The position numbers were made by a program, and so were the translations under genes. This document shows, piece by piece, positions 1 to 9,438 of a stretch of DNA of 64,000 bases (the stretch's first letter is position 1; each line of letters starts with the position of its first letter). Source of the DNA: Asticcacaulis aquaticus (GTDB lineage: Bacteria > Pseudomonadota > Alphaproteobacteria > Caulobacterales > Caulobacteraceae); the NCBI RefSeq assembly GCF_028550415.1, contig NZ_JAQQKX010000010.1:112131-176130 (forward strand), read 5' to 3'. The notes beneath the pieces were generated by a model, which was not told where the DNA came from, did no database searches, and worked only from the letters and a program-made list of their open reading frames with translations.

Positions 1-39
1 ACGACCCGACTCCCCGTTTGTGACAGTCGGTAAACTTGG

Positions 40-76
40 ACGCCGGTTTCCCATGGTGGGGACCGGCGTTCCTTTC
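40..76 (+). terminator. Possible rho-independent terminator of a gene upstream of the window
   Basis: The arms ACGCCGGT (40-47) and ACCGGCGT (62-69) pair around a short loop and are followed by a T-rich stretch. No gene is visible to its left, so it would end a transcript entering from outside the window. The T tract is interrupted, so the call is tentative. Confidence 0.4.
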
Positions 77-129
77 GTTTTGACGGGAAGCCGGGCCAAT
101 GCCAGATTATTCAAAACAGAGGGAACACC

Positions 130-2508
130 ATGACAGGGCAATATCCAACACGCCGGCATGTCATTGCCGGGGTCAGCACGGCGGCTTTGACCGTGGCCGC
201 CAGCCGTGCGACGGCTGCCGCCCTGCCGTACAAGAATGCGGCGCTACCGGTCGAACAGCGCGTCGCGGACCTGCTGGGGTGGATGACGCTTGAGGAAAAG
301 GTCGCTCAGATGCAGTGCGTCTGGCTGCACAAGGATCGCATTCAGACCGCAGGCGGAGATTTCGATGCGTCGCAAGCGTCTCAGGCCTACCCGAACGGGC
401 TGGGGATGATCGCCCGTCCCTCTGACCGCAAGGGCGTCAAGAACACGAATGCCGGGGCCGATGCGGGCATGGCCAACCGCAATGCCTTCGAGACCGCGAC
501 CTATACCAATGCCGCGCAAAAATGGGCCGTCGAACAGACGCGGCTTGGTATCCCTCTGTTCCTGCACGAGGAAAGCCTGCACGGCTACACGGCGCGCGAC
601 GCGACCTGCTTCCCACAGGCGATTGCACTGGCCTCCAGCTTCGATCCGGCGCTGGTCGAGCGCGTCTTTTCGGTCTGTGCGAAGGAAATGCGGGCGAGAG
701 GCGCCAATCTGGCGCTGGCACCGGTGGTCGATGTCTGCCGCGACCCGCGCTGGGGCCGGGTCGAGGAAACCTATGGCGAAGACACGCACCTGATGGGCGT
801 AATGGGCAAGGCGGCGGTAACCGGTTTTTCCGGCACCGAGCGTAAGCTGGCCAAAGACAAGGTCTTCGCCACGCTCAAGCACATGACCGGTCACGGCCAG
901 CCCGAGCGCGGCATCAATACCGCCCCGGCCCAGATTTCGGAGCGTGTGCTGCGCGAGGTCTTCTTTCCGCCGTTCGAGAAGATCGTCAAAGAAACGCCGA
1001 TCGCGGCGGTCATGCCGTCCTATAACGAGATCGACGGCATACCGTCGCACGCCAATAAATGGTTGCTGACGACGATCCTGCGCAAGGAATGGGGCTTCAA
1101 AGGCGTCACCGTGTCCGACTATTTCGCGCTGAAGGAAATGCAGACGCGGCACCGCCTCGTGCCCGACCTGACCGAGGCGGCTTACCGGGCCGTCAAGGCG
1201 GGCGTCGATATCGAAACCCCGGACGGCGAGGCTTATCCCAACCTGATCGCCTTGGTGAAGGCGGGCCGGGTGACCGAAGCCGAAATCGACGCTATCGTGC
1301 GGCGAATTCTGGAACTGAAATTCCTCGGTGGACTGTTCGAAGCGCCCTATGTCGATGCGAACGCCGCCGATGGTTTGACCGCCACCCCCGACGCCGTGAA
1401 GCTGGCGCGCGAGGCGGCGGTACGGTCAGCGGTGCTGCTCAAGAACGACGGCGTCCTGCCGCTCGATGGTAAAAAGGTCGGCAAGCTGCTGTTGCTCGGG
1501 ACTCATGCGAAGGATACGCCGATCGGGGGATATTCGGACATCCCGCGGCATGTGGTTTCGATCCATGAGGGCCTTGAAAAAGAAGCCAAGGCGCAAGGAT
1601 TCATCCTCGACTACCGCGAGGCCGTGCGCCTGACCAAGGTGCGCGACTGGGCCGAGGACAAGGTCGAATTCACCGATCCGGCGGTCAATGCGAAGCTCAT
1701 CGCCGAGGCCGTCGAGGCCGCGAAATCCGCCGATACCATCGTCATGGTGCTGGGCGACAACGAGCAGACCTCGCGCGAAGCCTGGTGGGAGACGCATCTC
1801 GGTGACCGCGACTCGCTCGACCTGATCGGGCAGCAGAACGATCTGGCGGCGGCGATTTTCGCGCTGAACAAGCCGACGGTGGTGTTCCTGCTCAACGGGC
1901 GGCCGCTGTCGATCAACCTGTTGCAGGATAAGGCCAATGCCATCATCGAGGGCTGGTATTTGGGGCAGGAAACCGGCCACGCCGCCGCCGACCTGCTGTT
2001 CGGGCACGCCAATCCGGGCGGTAAGTTGCCGATCTCGATCCCGCGCAGCGTCGGGCAATTGCCGGTCTTCTACAATGCCAAACCGACGGCCAATCGCAAC
2101 TATCTGGGCGGCGATAATACCCCGCTCTATCCCTTCGGATTCGGCCTGAGCTATACGAGCTTTGCCCTGTCTGCGCCGCGCCTGTCGAAGGCGACGATCA
2201 AGGCGACCGACAGCGTGACGGTTTCGGTCGAGTTGACCAATACCGGTAAGGTGGCGGGGGACGAGGTGGTGCAACTCTATATCCGCGACGACGTGTCTTC
2301 GGTCACGCGTCCGATCAAAGAGTTGAAAGGCTTCCGGCGCGTGACGCTGACGCCTGGCGCACAGACGATGGTCGAGCTGACCATCACACCGGCGGATCTG
2401 CAATTCTACGACACGGACATGAAACGCGTCGTCGAGCCCGGCACCTTCACGATCATGACGGGCGCAAACAGCGTCGATCTAAAGACCGTGACCCTGACCG
2501 TCGCCTGA
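130..2508 (+). CDS. Glycoside hydrolase family 3 beta-glucosidase/beta-xylosidase, exported
   Basis: This 792-residue protein hydrolyses terminal beta-linked sugars (glucose or xylose) from oligosaccharides, probably in the periplasm. It starts with a twin-arginine-like signal (TRRHVIAG followed by an Ala-rich stretch to about residue 31). It then shows the GH3 N-terminal barrel, with the nucleophile Asp330 in GVTVSDYF and KHMTGHGQPERG before it, then the C-terminal GH3 sandwich, and a fibronectin-III-like tail from about residue 690. The length is normal for BglX-type enzymes. The ATG has a GAGGGA ribosome site 6 nt upstream. It converges on a TonB receptor and shares a terminator with it. 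The surrounding lyase and GH43 genes suggest a role in xylan or pectin side-chain breakdown. Substrate cannot be fixed from sequence alone. Confidence 0.9.
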   Translation: MTGQYPTRRHVIAGVSTAALTVAASRATAAALPYKNAALPVEQRVADLLGWMTLEEKVAQMQCVWLHKDRIQTAGGDFDASQASQAYPNGLGMIARPSDRKGVKNTNAGADAGMANRNAFETATYTNAAQKWAVEQTRLGIPLFLHEESLHGYTARDATCFPQAIALASSFDPALVERVFSVCAKEMRARGANLALAPVVDVCRDPRWGRVEETYGEDTHLMGVMGKAAVTGFSGTERKLAKDKVFATLKHMTGHGQPERGINTAPAQISERVLREVFFPPFEKIVKETPIAAVMPSYNEIDGIPSHANKWLLTTILRKEWGFKGVTVSDYFALKEMQTRHRLVPDLTEAAYRAVKAGVDIETPDGEAYPNLIALVKAGRVTEAEIDAIVRRILELKFLGGLFEAPYVDANAADGLTATPDAVKLAREAAVRSAVLLKNDGVLPLDGKKVGKLLLLGTHAKDTPIGGYSDIPRHVVSIHEGLEKEAKAQGFILDYREAVRLTKVRDWAEDKVEFTDPAVNAKLIAEAVEAAKSADTIVMVLGDNEQTSREAWWETHLGDRDSLDLIGQQNDLAAAIFALNKPTVVFLLNGRPLSINLLQDKANAIIEGWYLGQETGHAAADLLFGHANPGGKLPISIPRSVGQLPVFYNAKPTANRNYLGGDNTPLYPFGFGLSYTSFALSAPRLSKATIKATDSVTVSVELTNTGKVAGDEVVQLYIRDDVSSVTRPIKELKGFRRVTLTPGAQTMVELTITPADLQFYDTDMKRVVEPGTFTIMTGANSVDLKTVTLTVA

Positions 2509-2513
2509 ACCGG

Positions 2514-2552
2514 CAAAAAAAGACGCCGCCGTCTGGGGGGACGGCGGCGTTT
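2514..2552. terminator. Bidirectional terminator between convergent genes
   Basis: An 11-bp perfect stem (2523-2533 with 2540-2550) lies between the GH3 gene and the convergent TonB receptor. A run of seven A at 2515-2521 becomes the U tract when read from the minus strand, so it is strongest as terminator of the receptor gene. Confidence 0.8.
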
Positions 2553-2576
2553 CAGTTCGGGGATGTAGAGGGGGCG

Positions 2577-5500
2577 TTAGAAGGTATACCGCAGACCCGT
2601 GGTCATGATGACCCCGGCCCCGGCGGAGTATTTCCGCACGACGCTGGGCTCATAGAGCCACTGCACTTCCGGTTCGTTCATGATGTTCTGGATCGAGAAG
2701 TCGCCGCGCAGCTTGTCGCTGAACTTGTAGGACAGTTTCAGGTCGACATATTGCTGCGCTTCGGTGCCCAGGAAGTCGTTATAGGGTGCGCCGCAGACGC
2801 CACCGGCATTGGTCGTGATACCCGGCGAGCAGGTGCCTTCGGCCTGCGGGAAGCGGCTGGCGAAGCGGTCGCGCCACGAATAGGCGACGCGGCCTTCGAA
2901 GCGGCCCTTTTCATAGAAGACGGTGAGGTTGACCGCTTGCGGCGAGGCGAAGGGCCACGGTGCGGCGGCCCAGCGGCCCGACTGCGTCAGGTAGTTCAGT
3001 TCCGACTCCAGCTTGGTGGCGTTCGCCTGTATGCCCAGACCGTTGAACGGTGCGGGCAGGAAGGTGAAGGTCTGCTGGTATTGCAGTTCGATCCCGTTGA
3101 TGATGCCGCCGGGGCTGTCGACATAGGTGTTGATGTTCCACACGTTTTCGCCCGTATCCATATAGGCGGCCTGCACCGGCGTCAGGGTGGTCAAACCGGC
3201 CCGGACGGCGCTGTAGGTTTCCGTCGGCAGGAACTCGTTCAGCTTGGCGTAGTAGGATTGCTGGCGCGGGTAGGAGCCCATATCTTTGTGGAAGAAGGCG
3301 ACCGACAGCAACATGTCGCGGGTCGGATACCATTCGACGTTCAGGTCGAAATTGGTCGAGCGGAACGGCGACAGTTTCGGGTTGCCGATGGTCAGCCGCG
3401 GAGCGTTGGCACCGGAATCCGGAGCGGCGTTGAGTGTAATGCCGGTGACACCCGGGGTCAGGTTGCCCAGCGACGGACGCGCCATGGTCTTGGCTGCGGC
3501 GAAGCGGACAAAGACATCCGGGACGACTTCATAGGTCAGGTTCAGCGACGGCAGGACATCGGTATACTGGTTGCTGCCGGTGAAGCCCGTGCCGCTGAAC
3601 ACACCCGACGTGCCGTTGGAGGCACTTTCGACCTTGGTATTGGCGACCCGCACACCGGTATTGCCGCGCAGCGGGCGACCAAACAGGTCGATATTGAATG
3701 TCCCCTGAATATAGTGGCTGGTATCGGTTTCCTTGACTGTCAGCGCGTCGCCGAGCGAGGTTTGCAGACGCCAGTCGGCAAACGCATTGACGCAGTTACA
3801 CTCGTAGCCGAGGATTCGGGACATGGTGTCGCGATCCGGCGACCACCATTTGGTCGGCACACCGGCCGGCAGATCGAGACCGGCGCCGAACTGAACCACC
3901 GAGCCGAGATCGCCCAGCTTCAGGTTCGCGTATTCCGGCTTGTTCTGCTCACGACCGTACTTGTTGAGTTCGGCGATGGTCGGTAGCACGCTGCGGCCTA
4001 CCGTGGCGGCGCGCGTCGAGAACTGATAGATACGCTTCGAATAGCCGAAGTCGAGGCGATAACGGTCGTTGAAGTCGTATTTGAAATCGGCGCGCAGGGT
4101 TTCGTAACGGTTGATCGAGGAGCGCACATAGCGGCTGATGCTGGCGTAGCCCTTGACGATATCGCCGTATTCGTTGGGGTCGGCGACGTTGAAGCCCGGG
4201 TTATAGACCGGCATGCCATCGCCCGTGCTGCGCTGATCATAGACGAAGCCGTTCTTGTCGAGGGCGAAGATGTCGGTCCGGCCGCCATCAATCTTCAGTT
4301 GCGAATAGGAGGCCCCATAGACGGCCTGCATCACGAACTTGTCGCTGAAGCGGTGGTCGAGCGTCAGGCCGAACTGGCTGAAATAGGTCTCGTTTTTCGC
4401 GTAGGCGTCGTTGGTCTGCCAGTCGACGCGGTCGAGTTTCATATATTCGACCTGATTGGCGCTGTTGATCGAGACGTCGCGCAGAAGGACGGCTTCCTTG
4501 CCGATGATCTGATCGTACATCAGGATGCCGCGACGGTCGGCGGCGGCACCGGCGGCGCTGTAGCCGACCGAACCGGGGTTGTTGTAGTAGTCGTAGGTGT
4601 CGAGGTTGTACGGGTTGGTCGACCAGGTGTTGCCCGCGACGGTCGCCGTGTTCAGGACGGCCGCGACCGGGACATAGGCCGTGCCGTTCCAGTATTGCGT
4701 CGTGGAGAAGACCGCCTTGTTAGCGTCGCCGAGGCTGCCCTGACACAGGTTGGTGACCGCGTTGTAATCGCAGCGGTTGCCATAGACCCCGCGACGGTCG
4801 GCGAAGTAGTTATTGTTCGCCGTCGAATAGGGACGCAGGCCCGTCGTTGTGTTGGTCAGACCGATTTCGGCGCGGTCGTTGAAGAAGTGGCGGTTCAGGC
4901 CGAACGAGCCCAGAATGTGCGACTGGTTGTCGGCGATGAATTCCGAATAGAGCGCATCGAAGGTGATCTTGGTGCGGTCCGTCGGTTTCCACTGCGTCGT
5001 AAAGGTCAGGCCGAGGCGCTCCTGCTTGATGTCCTGCTGCTGCAGGCTGGCCAGGGACGGCATGGTCGTGATGAGGTTCTGGTTCAGCTTGGCCCAGGCG
5101 ACCGGGTCGGAGCCATACATGTACGACGCCGAGGAAATGCCATTGGCCACCGTACCGATGCCGGACGGGGCGGGCGACACGCTGGTGGGCGTCGGCGAGG
5201 CGAAGCCGTAGAAGCAGTTCAGCGGCGAGGTATTGGTCGTCGCATTGACCGTATTGACCGTGGTCGAGCAGACCGGCGCGACCGGGGAGCCGGTGCCGTT
5301 CTGAACCTTGGCGGTGCCGTGGTTCGAACCGCGATAATAGAACTCGAACTGACCGGGGTTACGGTCGTAGAAGCTCAAACCGGTGTCGCGCTTGGAATAG
5401 GCGCCGGAGAACAGGAAGCCCAGCTTGCCACCCATGAGCTTCTTGGCGAACAGGACGGCGTAGCGCGGATTGTGCTCGCCGCCATTGTCGTAATAGGTGT

Positions 5501-6104
5501 CCTGCGCCGAGAACAGGACCTTGTGGGTCTTGCCCTTGTCGTAGCGCATGTCGAGCGGGCGACCGGTGTCGATATCGACCGTGGCGCCGAGCGAGCCTTC
5601 GTCCTCGTTGGCTTCGGCGGATTTGCGCACCGACAGCGAGCTGAACAGCTCCGAGGCGAAGACGTTATAGTCGAAACCGCGCGTCCGGTTGACCGCGGTC
5701 TGGCCTTCGTTGACGCCCGAGGCCGCCACCGTTTCCAGCCCGTTGAGGCGCGTGCGCACGAAATCGCCGCCCAGACCGCGCACCGTGATGGTGCGACCTT
5801 CGCCGTTTTCGCGCTCGATCGAAATGCCGGGCAGGCGTTGCAGCGCTTCGGCAAGGTTCGATTCGGGGAACTTGCCGACATCTTCGGCGGTAATGACGTC
5901 GATCAGGGCGTCGGAATTCTTTTTCTGCGTCAGCGACTGTTGCAGCGACTGACGATAGCCGGTGACGACGACGGTCGTGGTGTCGTCATTGGCGGCTGTC
6001 GTTTCCTGCGCAAGGGCCGGGGCGCCGATAGCCAGACAGATGGCGACGATGGATGCGCCCGTCAGGGCGGAACGGCGCCGGTGCGGCGGGTTCTGTGTAA
6101 GCAT
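2577..6104 (-). CDS. TonB-dependent receptor, Caulobacter type (probable oligosaccharide importer)
   Basis: This is a 1175-residue outer-membrane receptor. A signal peptide ending near ALAQ (about residue 32) is followed by a TonB-box-like segment (TTVVVTGYR). The plug domain contains DVGKFPESNLAEALQRLPG and the ITVRGLG motif. A long beta-barrel ends in GLRYTF, with the terminal aromatic residue needed for BAM recognition. The length exceeds that of siderophore receptors and fits the large receptor family expanded in Caulobacter and Xanthomonas, many of which import plant glycans. The start has a near-perfect AGGAGAGG ribosome site. It is transcribed away from the frameshifted glycosidase gene, across a shared control region that contains a palindrome. 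Import of an oligosaccharide from pectin or xylan is inferred from neighbours. Confidence 0.92.
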   Translation of the reverse strand: MLTQNPPHRRRSALTGASIVAICLAIGAPALAQETTAANDDTTTVVVTGYRQSLQQSLTQKKNSDALIDVITAEDVGKFPESNLAEALQRLPGISIERENGEGRTITVRGLGGDFVRTRLNGLETVAASGVNEGQTAVNRTRGFDYNVFASELFSSLSVRKSAEANEDEGSLGATVDIDTGRPLDMRYDKGKTHKVLFSAQDTYYDNGGEHNPRYAVLFAKKLMGGKLGFLFSGAYSKRDTGLSFYDRNPGQFEFYYRGSNHGTAKVQNGTGSPVAPVCSTTVNTVNATTNTSPLNCFYGFASPTPTSVSPAPSGIGTVANGISSASYMYGSDPVAWAKLNQNLITTMPSLASLQQQDIKQERLGLTFTTQWKPTDRTKITFDALYSEFIADNQSHILGSFGLNRHFFNDRAEIGLTNTTTGLRPYSTANNNYFADRRGVYGNRCDYNAVTNLCQGSLGDANKAVFSTTQYWNGTAYVPVAAVLNTATVAGNTWSTNPYNLDTYDYYNNPGSVGYSAAGAAADRRGILMYDQIIGKEAVLLRDVSINSANQVEYMKLDRVDWQTNDAYAKNETYFSQFGLTLDHRFSDKFVMQAVYGASYSQLKIDGGRTDIFALDKNGFVYDQRSTGDGMPVYNPGFNVADPNEYGDIVKGYASISRYVRSSINRYETLRADFKYDFNDRYRLDFGYSKRIYQFSTRAATVGRSVLPTIAELNKYGREQNKPEYANLKLGDLGSVVQFGAGLDLPAGVPTKWWSPDRDTMSRILGYECNCVNAFADWRLQTSLGDALTVKETDTSHYIQGTFNIDLFGRPLRGNTGVRVANTKVESASNGTSGVFSGTGFTGSNQYTDVLPSLNLTYEVVPDVFVRFAAAKTMARPSLGNLTPGVTGITLNAAPDSGANAPRLTIGNPKLSPFRSTNFDLNVEWYPTRDMLLSVAFFHKDMGSYPRQQSYYAKLNEFLPTETYSAVRAGLTTLTPVQAAYMDTGENVWNINTYVDSPGGIINGIELQYQQTFTFLPAPFNGLGIQANATKLESELNYLTQSGRWAAAPWPFASPQAVNLTVFYEKGRFEGRVAYSWRDRFASRFPQAEGTCSPGITTNAGGVCGAPYNDFLGTEAQQYVDLKLSYKFSDKLRGDFSIQNIMNEPEVQWLYEPSVVRKYSAGAGVIMTTGLRYTF

Positions 6105-6549
6105 TTTTCCTCTCCTTTGGCCGCCCTTTGTTTTTTTGCATCTCGGGGATGTCAGGCGGCATTGCGCGTTTGTTGAAACGTCGTTTCATAATAGACGCAA
6201 TTTGGCCTCATTGAAAATCGAAAATTTTCGCATTTCATAAAATCAAAAAAAATCGAAATTCATGTGTCAATATTTCAACAGGCGATGTCTTGCTTTCAGG
6301 AGAAAGAGACGGGGTAAATTTGTAGTTTGCTTTCAAGCTTTTAACCCGGGGCGGCCTGTATCACTGCCTTTCCGTTCAACGAATTTTTCATACAAAAACC
6401 CTTATTCATATGGCATTTTTTTCCTGTCTTCGATCGAATTAGGCTCTGGACAAAGCCGGGCGACGGGAGGAAAAGATCAGTCCTGCGGCGATCACTCAAA
6501 AAGCATAAAATTCGATACCGCACTGCACAGGAAAATGAGGACGCAATCC
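6105..6549. other. Divergent control region without a convincing gene
   Basis: The region is markedly AT-rich against its surroundings and holds promoters for the TonB receptor (minus strand) and the DUF5060 glycosidase (plus strand). Apart from the palindrome at 6174-6188, no conserved gene is seen. Open frames here have no ribosome sites or recognisable domains. Confidence 0.6.
6174..6188. promoter_or_regulatory. Candidate operator TGAAACG-T-CGTTTCA
   Basis: A perfect 15-bp palindrome with an odd centre lies 70 to 84 bp upstream of the TonB receptor start. It resembles TGAAAC...GTTTCA boxes bound by KdgR-type pectin regulators in gammaproteobacteria, and LacI-family operators. The cognate regulator in this organism is unknown. 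Confidence 0.45.
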
Positions 6550-8140
6550 GTGACAAAGGACCCCAGGCCCTTCAGCCGCCGTATGATCCTGACCCTGCCG
6601 GTTAGTCTGGGCGTGGTGTCGGCGCTTCCCGCTATGGCTAAAAGCGCTCCCCCTCGCGTGGCGATGTGGGATAGATTTGAGCTAAGCCTGACGGGGCCGA
6701 AAACAGATAATTCTTTTATAAATCATACAATAAAGGCTGTGTTCACCCAGGGCAATCGCGCGGTCACGGTCGACGGATTCTATGACGGTGACGGGATATA
6801 CTAAGGTGCGCTGCATGCCCGATGCAGTGGGGCACTGGACTTACCGGACGGTAAGCTCGGTGAAGCGCCTCGACGGCAAGACCGGAGGATTTGATTGCGC
6901 GCCTGCAACAAATGGATCGCATGGACCGGTACAGGTTCGCGGTACGCATTTCACATATAGGGACGGGACGCCTTATCTGCCGTTCGGTACGACCAGCTAT
7001 GCCTGGATACATCAGTCCGAGACCTTGCAGCAGGAAACCCTGGCCACGTTGAAAGCCTCAAGCTTCAACAAGATTCGTATGGCGGTGTTCCCGAAGCACT
7101 ACGAATATAACCACAACGAGCCGGGGCTTTATCCGTTCGCGCGTAATGCGGAGGGAAAGAGCGATTACGACCGGCCCAACCCGGCCTTTTACCGGCATCT
7201 GGAAACGCGACTGGCTGATTTGCGGGCCATGGGCATCGAGGCCGACCTGATCCTGTTCCATCCCTACGACCGTTGGGGCTATGCCTCGATGACCCCGGCG
7301 CAGGACGACGCCTATGTGCGCTACCTCACGGCGCGCCTGTCGAGTTTTTCCAATATCTGGTGGTCGCTGGCCAACGAATACGACCTGATGAAGGGCAAGA
7401 CGACGGCGGATTTCGAGCGCCTGCTGGGGTTGGTCGCCAAACACGATCCCTATGAACATCTGCGCTCGGTTCACTATTCGGTGACGCCGTGGGACTACAG
7501 CCAGCCGATCGTCACCCACGCCAGCATGCAGACCCTGCCGTTCAAGCCGCAGCATTTCGAAACGACGCCGGAGCAGTTGAAACTCTGGAAAAAGCCCGTC
7601 CTCAATGACGAGGTGTCGTATGAAGGTAATCTGAACCGTCGCTGGGGCAATATCACCGGTGAAGAACTGACCTGGCGCTTCTGGCGGGGCGTGCTGGCGG
7701 GGGGCTATGTCTCGCACGGTGAAACCCTGCTCGATGCGGCCGCAGACTATAGCGAGGAGTCGACGCCGACCCTGTGGTGGTCGCACGGCGGCAAGCTGAA
7801 AGGGACCAGTCCGGCGCGCATCGGTTTCCTGCGCAAGCTGGTCGAAGAAATGAATGCGCGGCCGGGCGTGACGCCGGGTCTGGTGCCGCCTGAGAAGGTT
7901 TATTACCGCTATGCCTCGACGATGAAGATCGATGGCAAGACGGTCGACGGGCTTCTGTACTTCCTCGATTTTCACCGCCCGGTCTGGTACGAATTCCCGT
8001 TGCCCGAAGGGCGGTTCCGCGCCGAACTAATCGATCCGTGGGAGATGACGATTGCACCGGTTGCCGGCGAATTTACGACCAAGGCCAAGCTGATCCTGCC
8101 CGGCAAACCGTTTCAGGCCGTGCGCTTCCTGCGTCACTGA
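6550..8140 (+). pseudogene. Frameshifted DUF5060/DUF4038-type glycoside hydrolase
   Basis: Two overlapping frames together encode one enzyme. The first (GTG at 6550, with GAGGA 8 nt upstream; ATG at 6535 is an alternative) gives a twin-arginine signal (SRRMILTLP) and a DUF5060-like beta-sandwich (VAMWDRFELSLTGP) up to FYDGDGIY, then stops at 6802-6804. The second frame continues the same domain (VRCMPDAVGHWTYRT). It then runs through a (beta/alpha)8 barrel with SLANEYD, carrying the likely acid/base Glu, and LNDEVSYEGN, with the likely nucleophile Glu, and a C-terminal sandwich. Deleting the T at 6802 restores FYDGDGIYKVRCMPD, as families with this architecture would have. It is either a real one-base insertion that inactivates the gene or a sequencing error. 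Related families cut rhamnogalacturonan or other plant glycans. Confidence 0.85.
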
Positions 8141-8167
8141 CACCCCTATAATGATAAGAGGAAAACC

Positions 8168-9430
8168 GTGTCACATATGAATATCAACCGCCGTACCATC
8201 TTGAGTGGCGGTGCTGCGGCGGCCTTCTGGACCACCAGTAGCGCGGCCTTTGCGCAGTTGGCCCCCGGCATTCTGTACCCGACCTATCCCAAGCCGGGGA
8301 CGCCGAAGCTGGACAATGCCGACAACAGCCGCCGCATCATCCCGGCCCCGGCGAAGGATTACTGGCCCTATTCCGGCATCAGCGGCGCGGGCCAGCCGGT
8401 GACCAAGGCTACTCAGACCGGTGGCTGGGTCTCCGGCCTGATCGATGTGAGGTATAAGGGGCCCGTGGCGCGGACATATCCGATCGCCGACTGGGGCACC
8501 GCCGACAGCGCCTCGGCGGTCACCAAGGGACTTTTGCCCGCTATCCGCCCGATCTGGGATGTCCATATCCGCGACACCATCGTGCAGTTAGGCGGCGACG
8601 GCTGGTACTATATGTCAGGCTCGACCGGCGACAACTGCTGGGCCGTTACCGACGGGATCGAGCTTTATCGGTCACGCGACCTGAAGACGTGGGAATATCG
8701 CAGCCTGATCTGGAGCATCGAGCGCGACGGGACGTGGGAAAAGAACTGGACGGCGCGGGCGGGGGTGCCTTTCCGTTCGATCTGGGCGCCGGAATTCCAC
8801 TATATCGATGGCAATTACTATCTCTGTCACTGCATCAGCGGCGTCGGCATGGGGGTGCTGAAAAGCACGACCGGCAAGCCGGAAGGCCCCTATGTCCATG
8901 TGATTTCGCAAGAACCCATCAAGGGGGGGATCGACTCGACCCTGTTCCGCGACGACGACGGCAAGGTCTATCTGTCGTGGGGCTCGGGTCAGCGTATCCG
9001 CGAGATCAAACCGGACTTCAGCGACTTCGCGGGCGAGTGGCAGGACATCGTCTATGATGACACAGGTGTCGATCCGGCGGCGCAAAAGGACGGCAAACCC
9101 GTACGTCGGGCGGGCTTCGAAGGCGTAACGATCTTCAAGCGCGGCAAGACCTATTATCTGGGGGCCTGCAACCACCACGAAGGCCGCTATTCCTTCATGT
9201 TCGTTACTTCGGACAAGTTGACCGGTCCCTATGGCAACCGCCACGAGGGCCCGGCGGGCGGCGGTGGCGGCAATGTCTTCCGCGACAAATCCGGCAAGTG
9301 GTGGCAGACCTTTTTCGGCAATGACGATCAGATGCCGTTCCGCGAAAAGCCCGGCCTGATCGCTATCGAATTCGATGCCAGCGGGCGCGTGGTCGCCTCC
9401 GCCGATCAACCCTTTAAGCCTTTTGTCTGA
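8168..9430 (+). CDS. Glycoside hydrolase family 43-like enzyme, Tat-type export signal
   Basis: This protein of about 420 residues probably acts on alpha-L-arabinofuranosides or beta-xylosides in the periplasm. The N-terminus NRRTILSGGAAAAF is a twin-arginine signal with a cleavage site near AFAQ. The five-bladed propeller shows the three expected acidic residues in context: Asp in VHIRDTIV (base), Asp in GGIDSTLFRDDDG (pKa modulator) and Glu in GFEGVTIFKRG (acid). The GTG start is favoured because GAGGA lies 5 nt upstream; an ATG at 8177 is possible. It starts 27 bp after the frameshifted glycosidase and 8 bp before the next gene, so it belongs to an operon. The subfamily is not resolved. 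Confidence 0.85.
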   Translation: MSHMNINRRTILSGGAAAAFWTTSSAAFAQLAPGILYPTYPKPGTPKLDNADNSRRIIPAPAKDYWPYSGISGAGQPVTKATQTGGWVSGLIDVRYKGPVARTYPIADWGTADSASAVTKGLLPAIRPIWDVHIRDTIVQLGGDGWYYMSGSTGDNCWAVTDGIELYRSRDLKTWEYRSLIWSIERDGTWEKNWTARAGVPFRSIWAPEFHYIDGNYYLCHCISGVGMGVLKSTTGKPEGPYVHVISQEPIKGGIDSTLFRDDDGKVYLSWGSGQRIREIKPDFSDFAGEWQDIVYDDTGVDPAAQKDGKPVRRAGFEGVTIFKRGKTYYLGACNHHEGRYSFMFVTSDKLTGPYGNRHEGPAGGGGGNVFRDKSGKWWQTFFGNDDQMPFREKPGLIAIEFDASGRVVASADQPFKPFV

Positions 9431-9438
9431 GGTGCCTC

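Noticed and set aside
4299..6176. A 625-codon frame antisense to the first TonB receptor
   Set aside because: Low-complexity Val/Arg/Gly composition and full overlap with a certain receptor gene.
6262..6549. Upstream extension of the frameshifted glycosidase frame
   Set aside because: The added residues are not signal-like and the good GAGGA-GTG start at 6550 explains the N-terminus.
6802..6804. Programmed frameshift site
   Set aside because: There is no slippery heptamer or downstream pseudoknot-like element; a simple one-base insertion explains the break.
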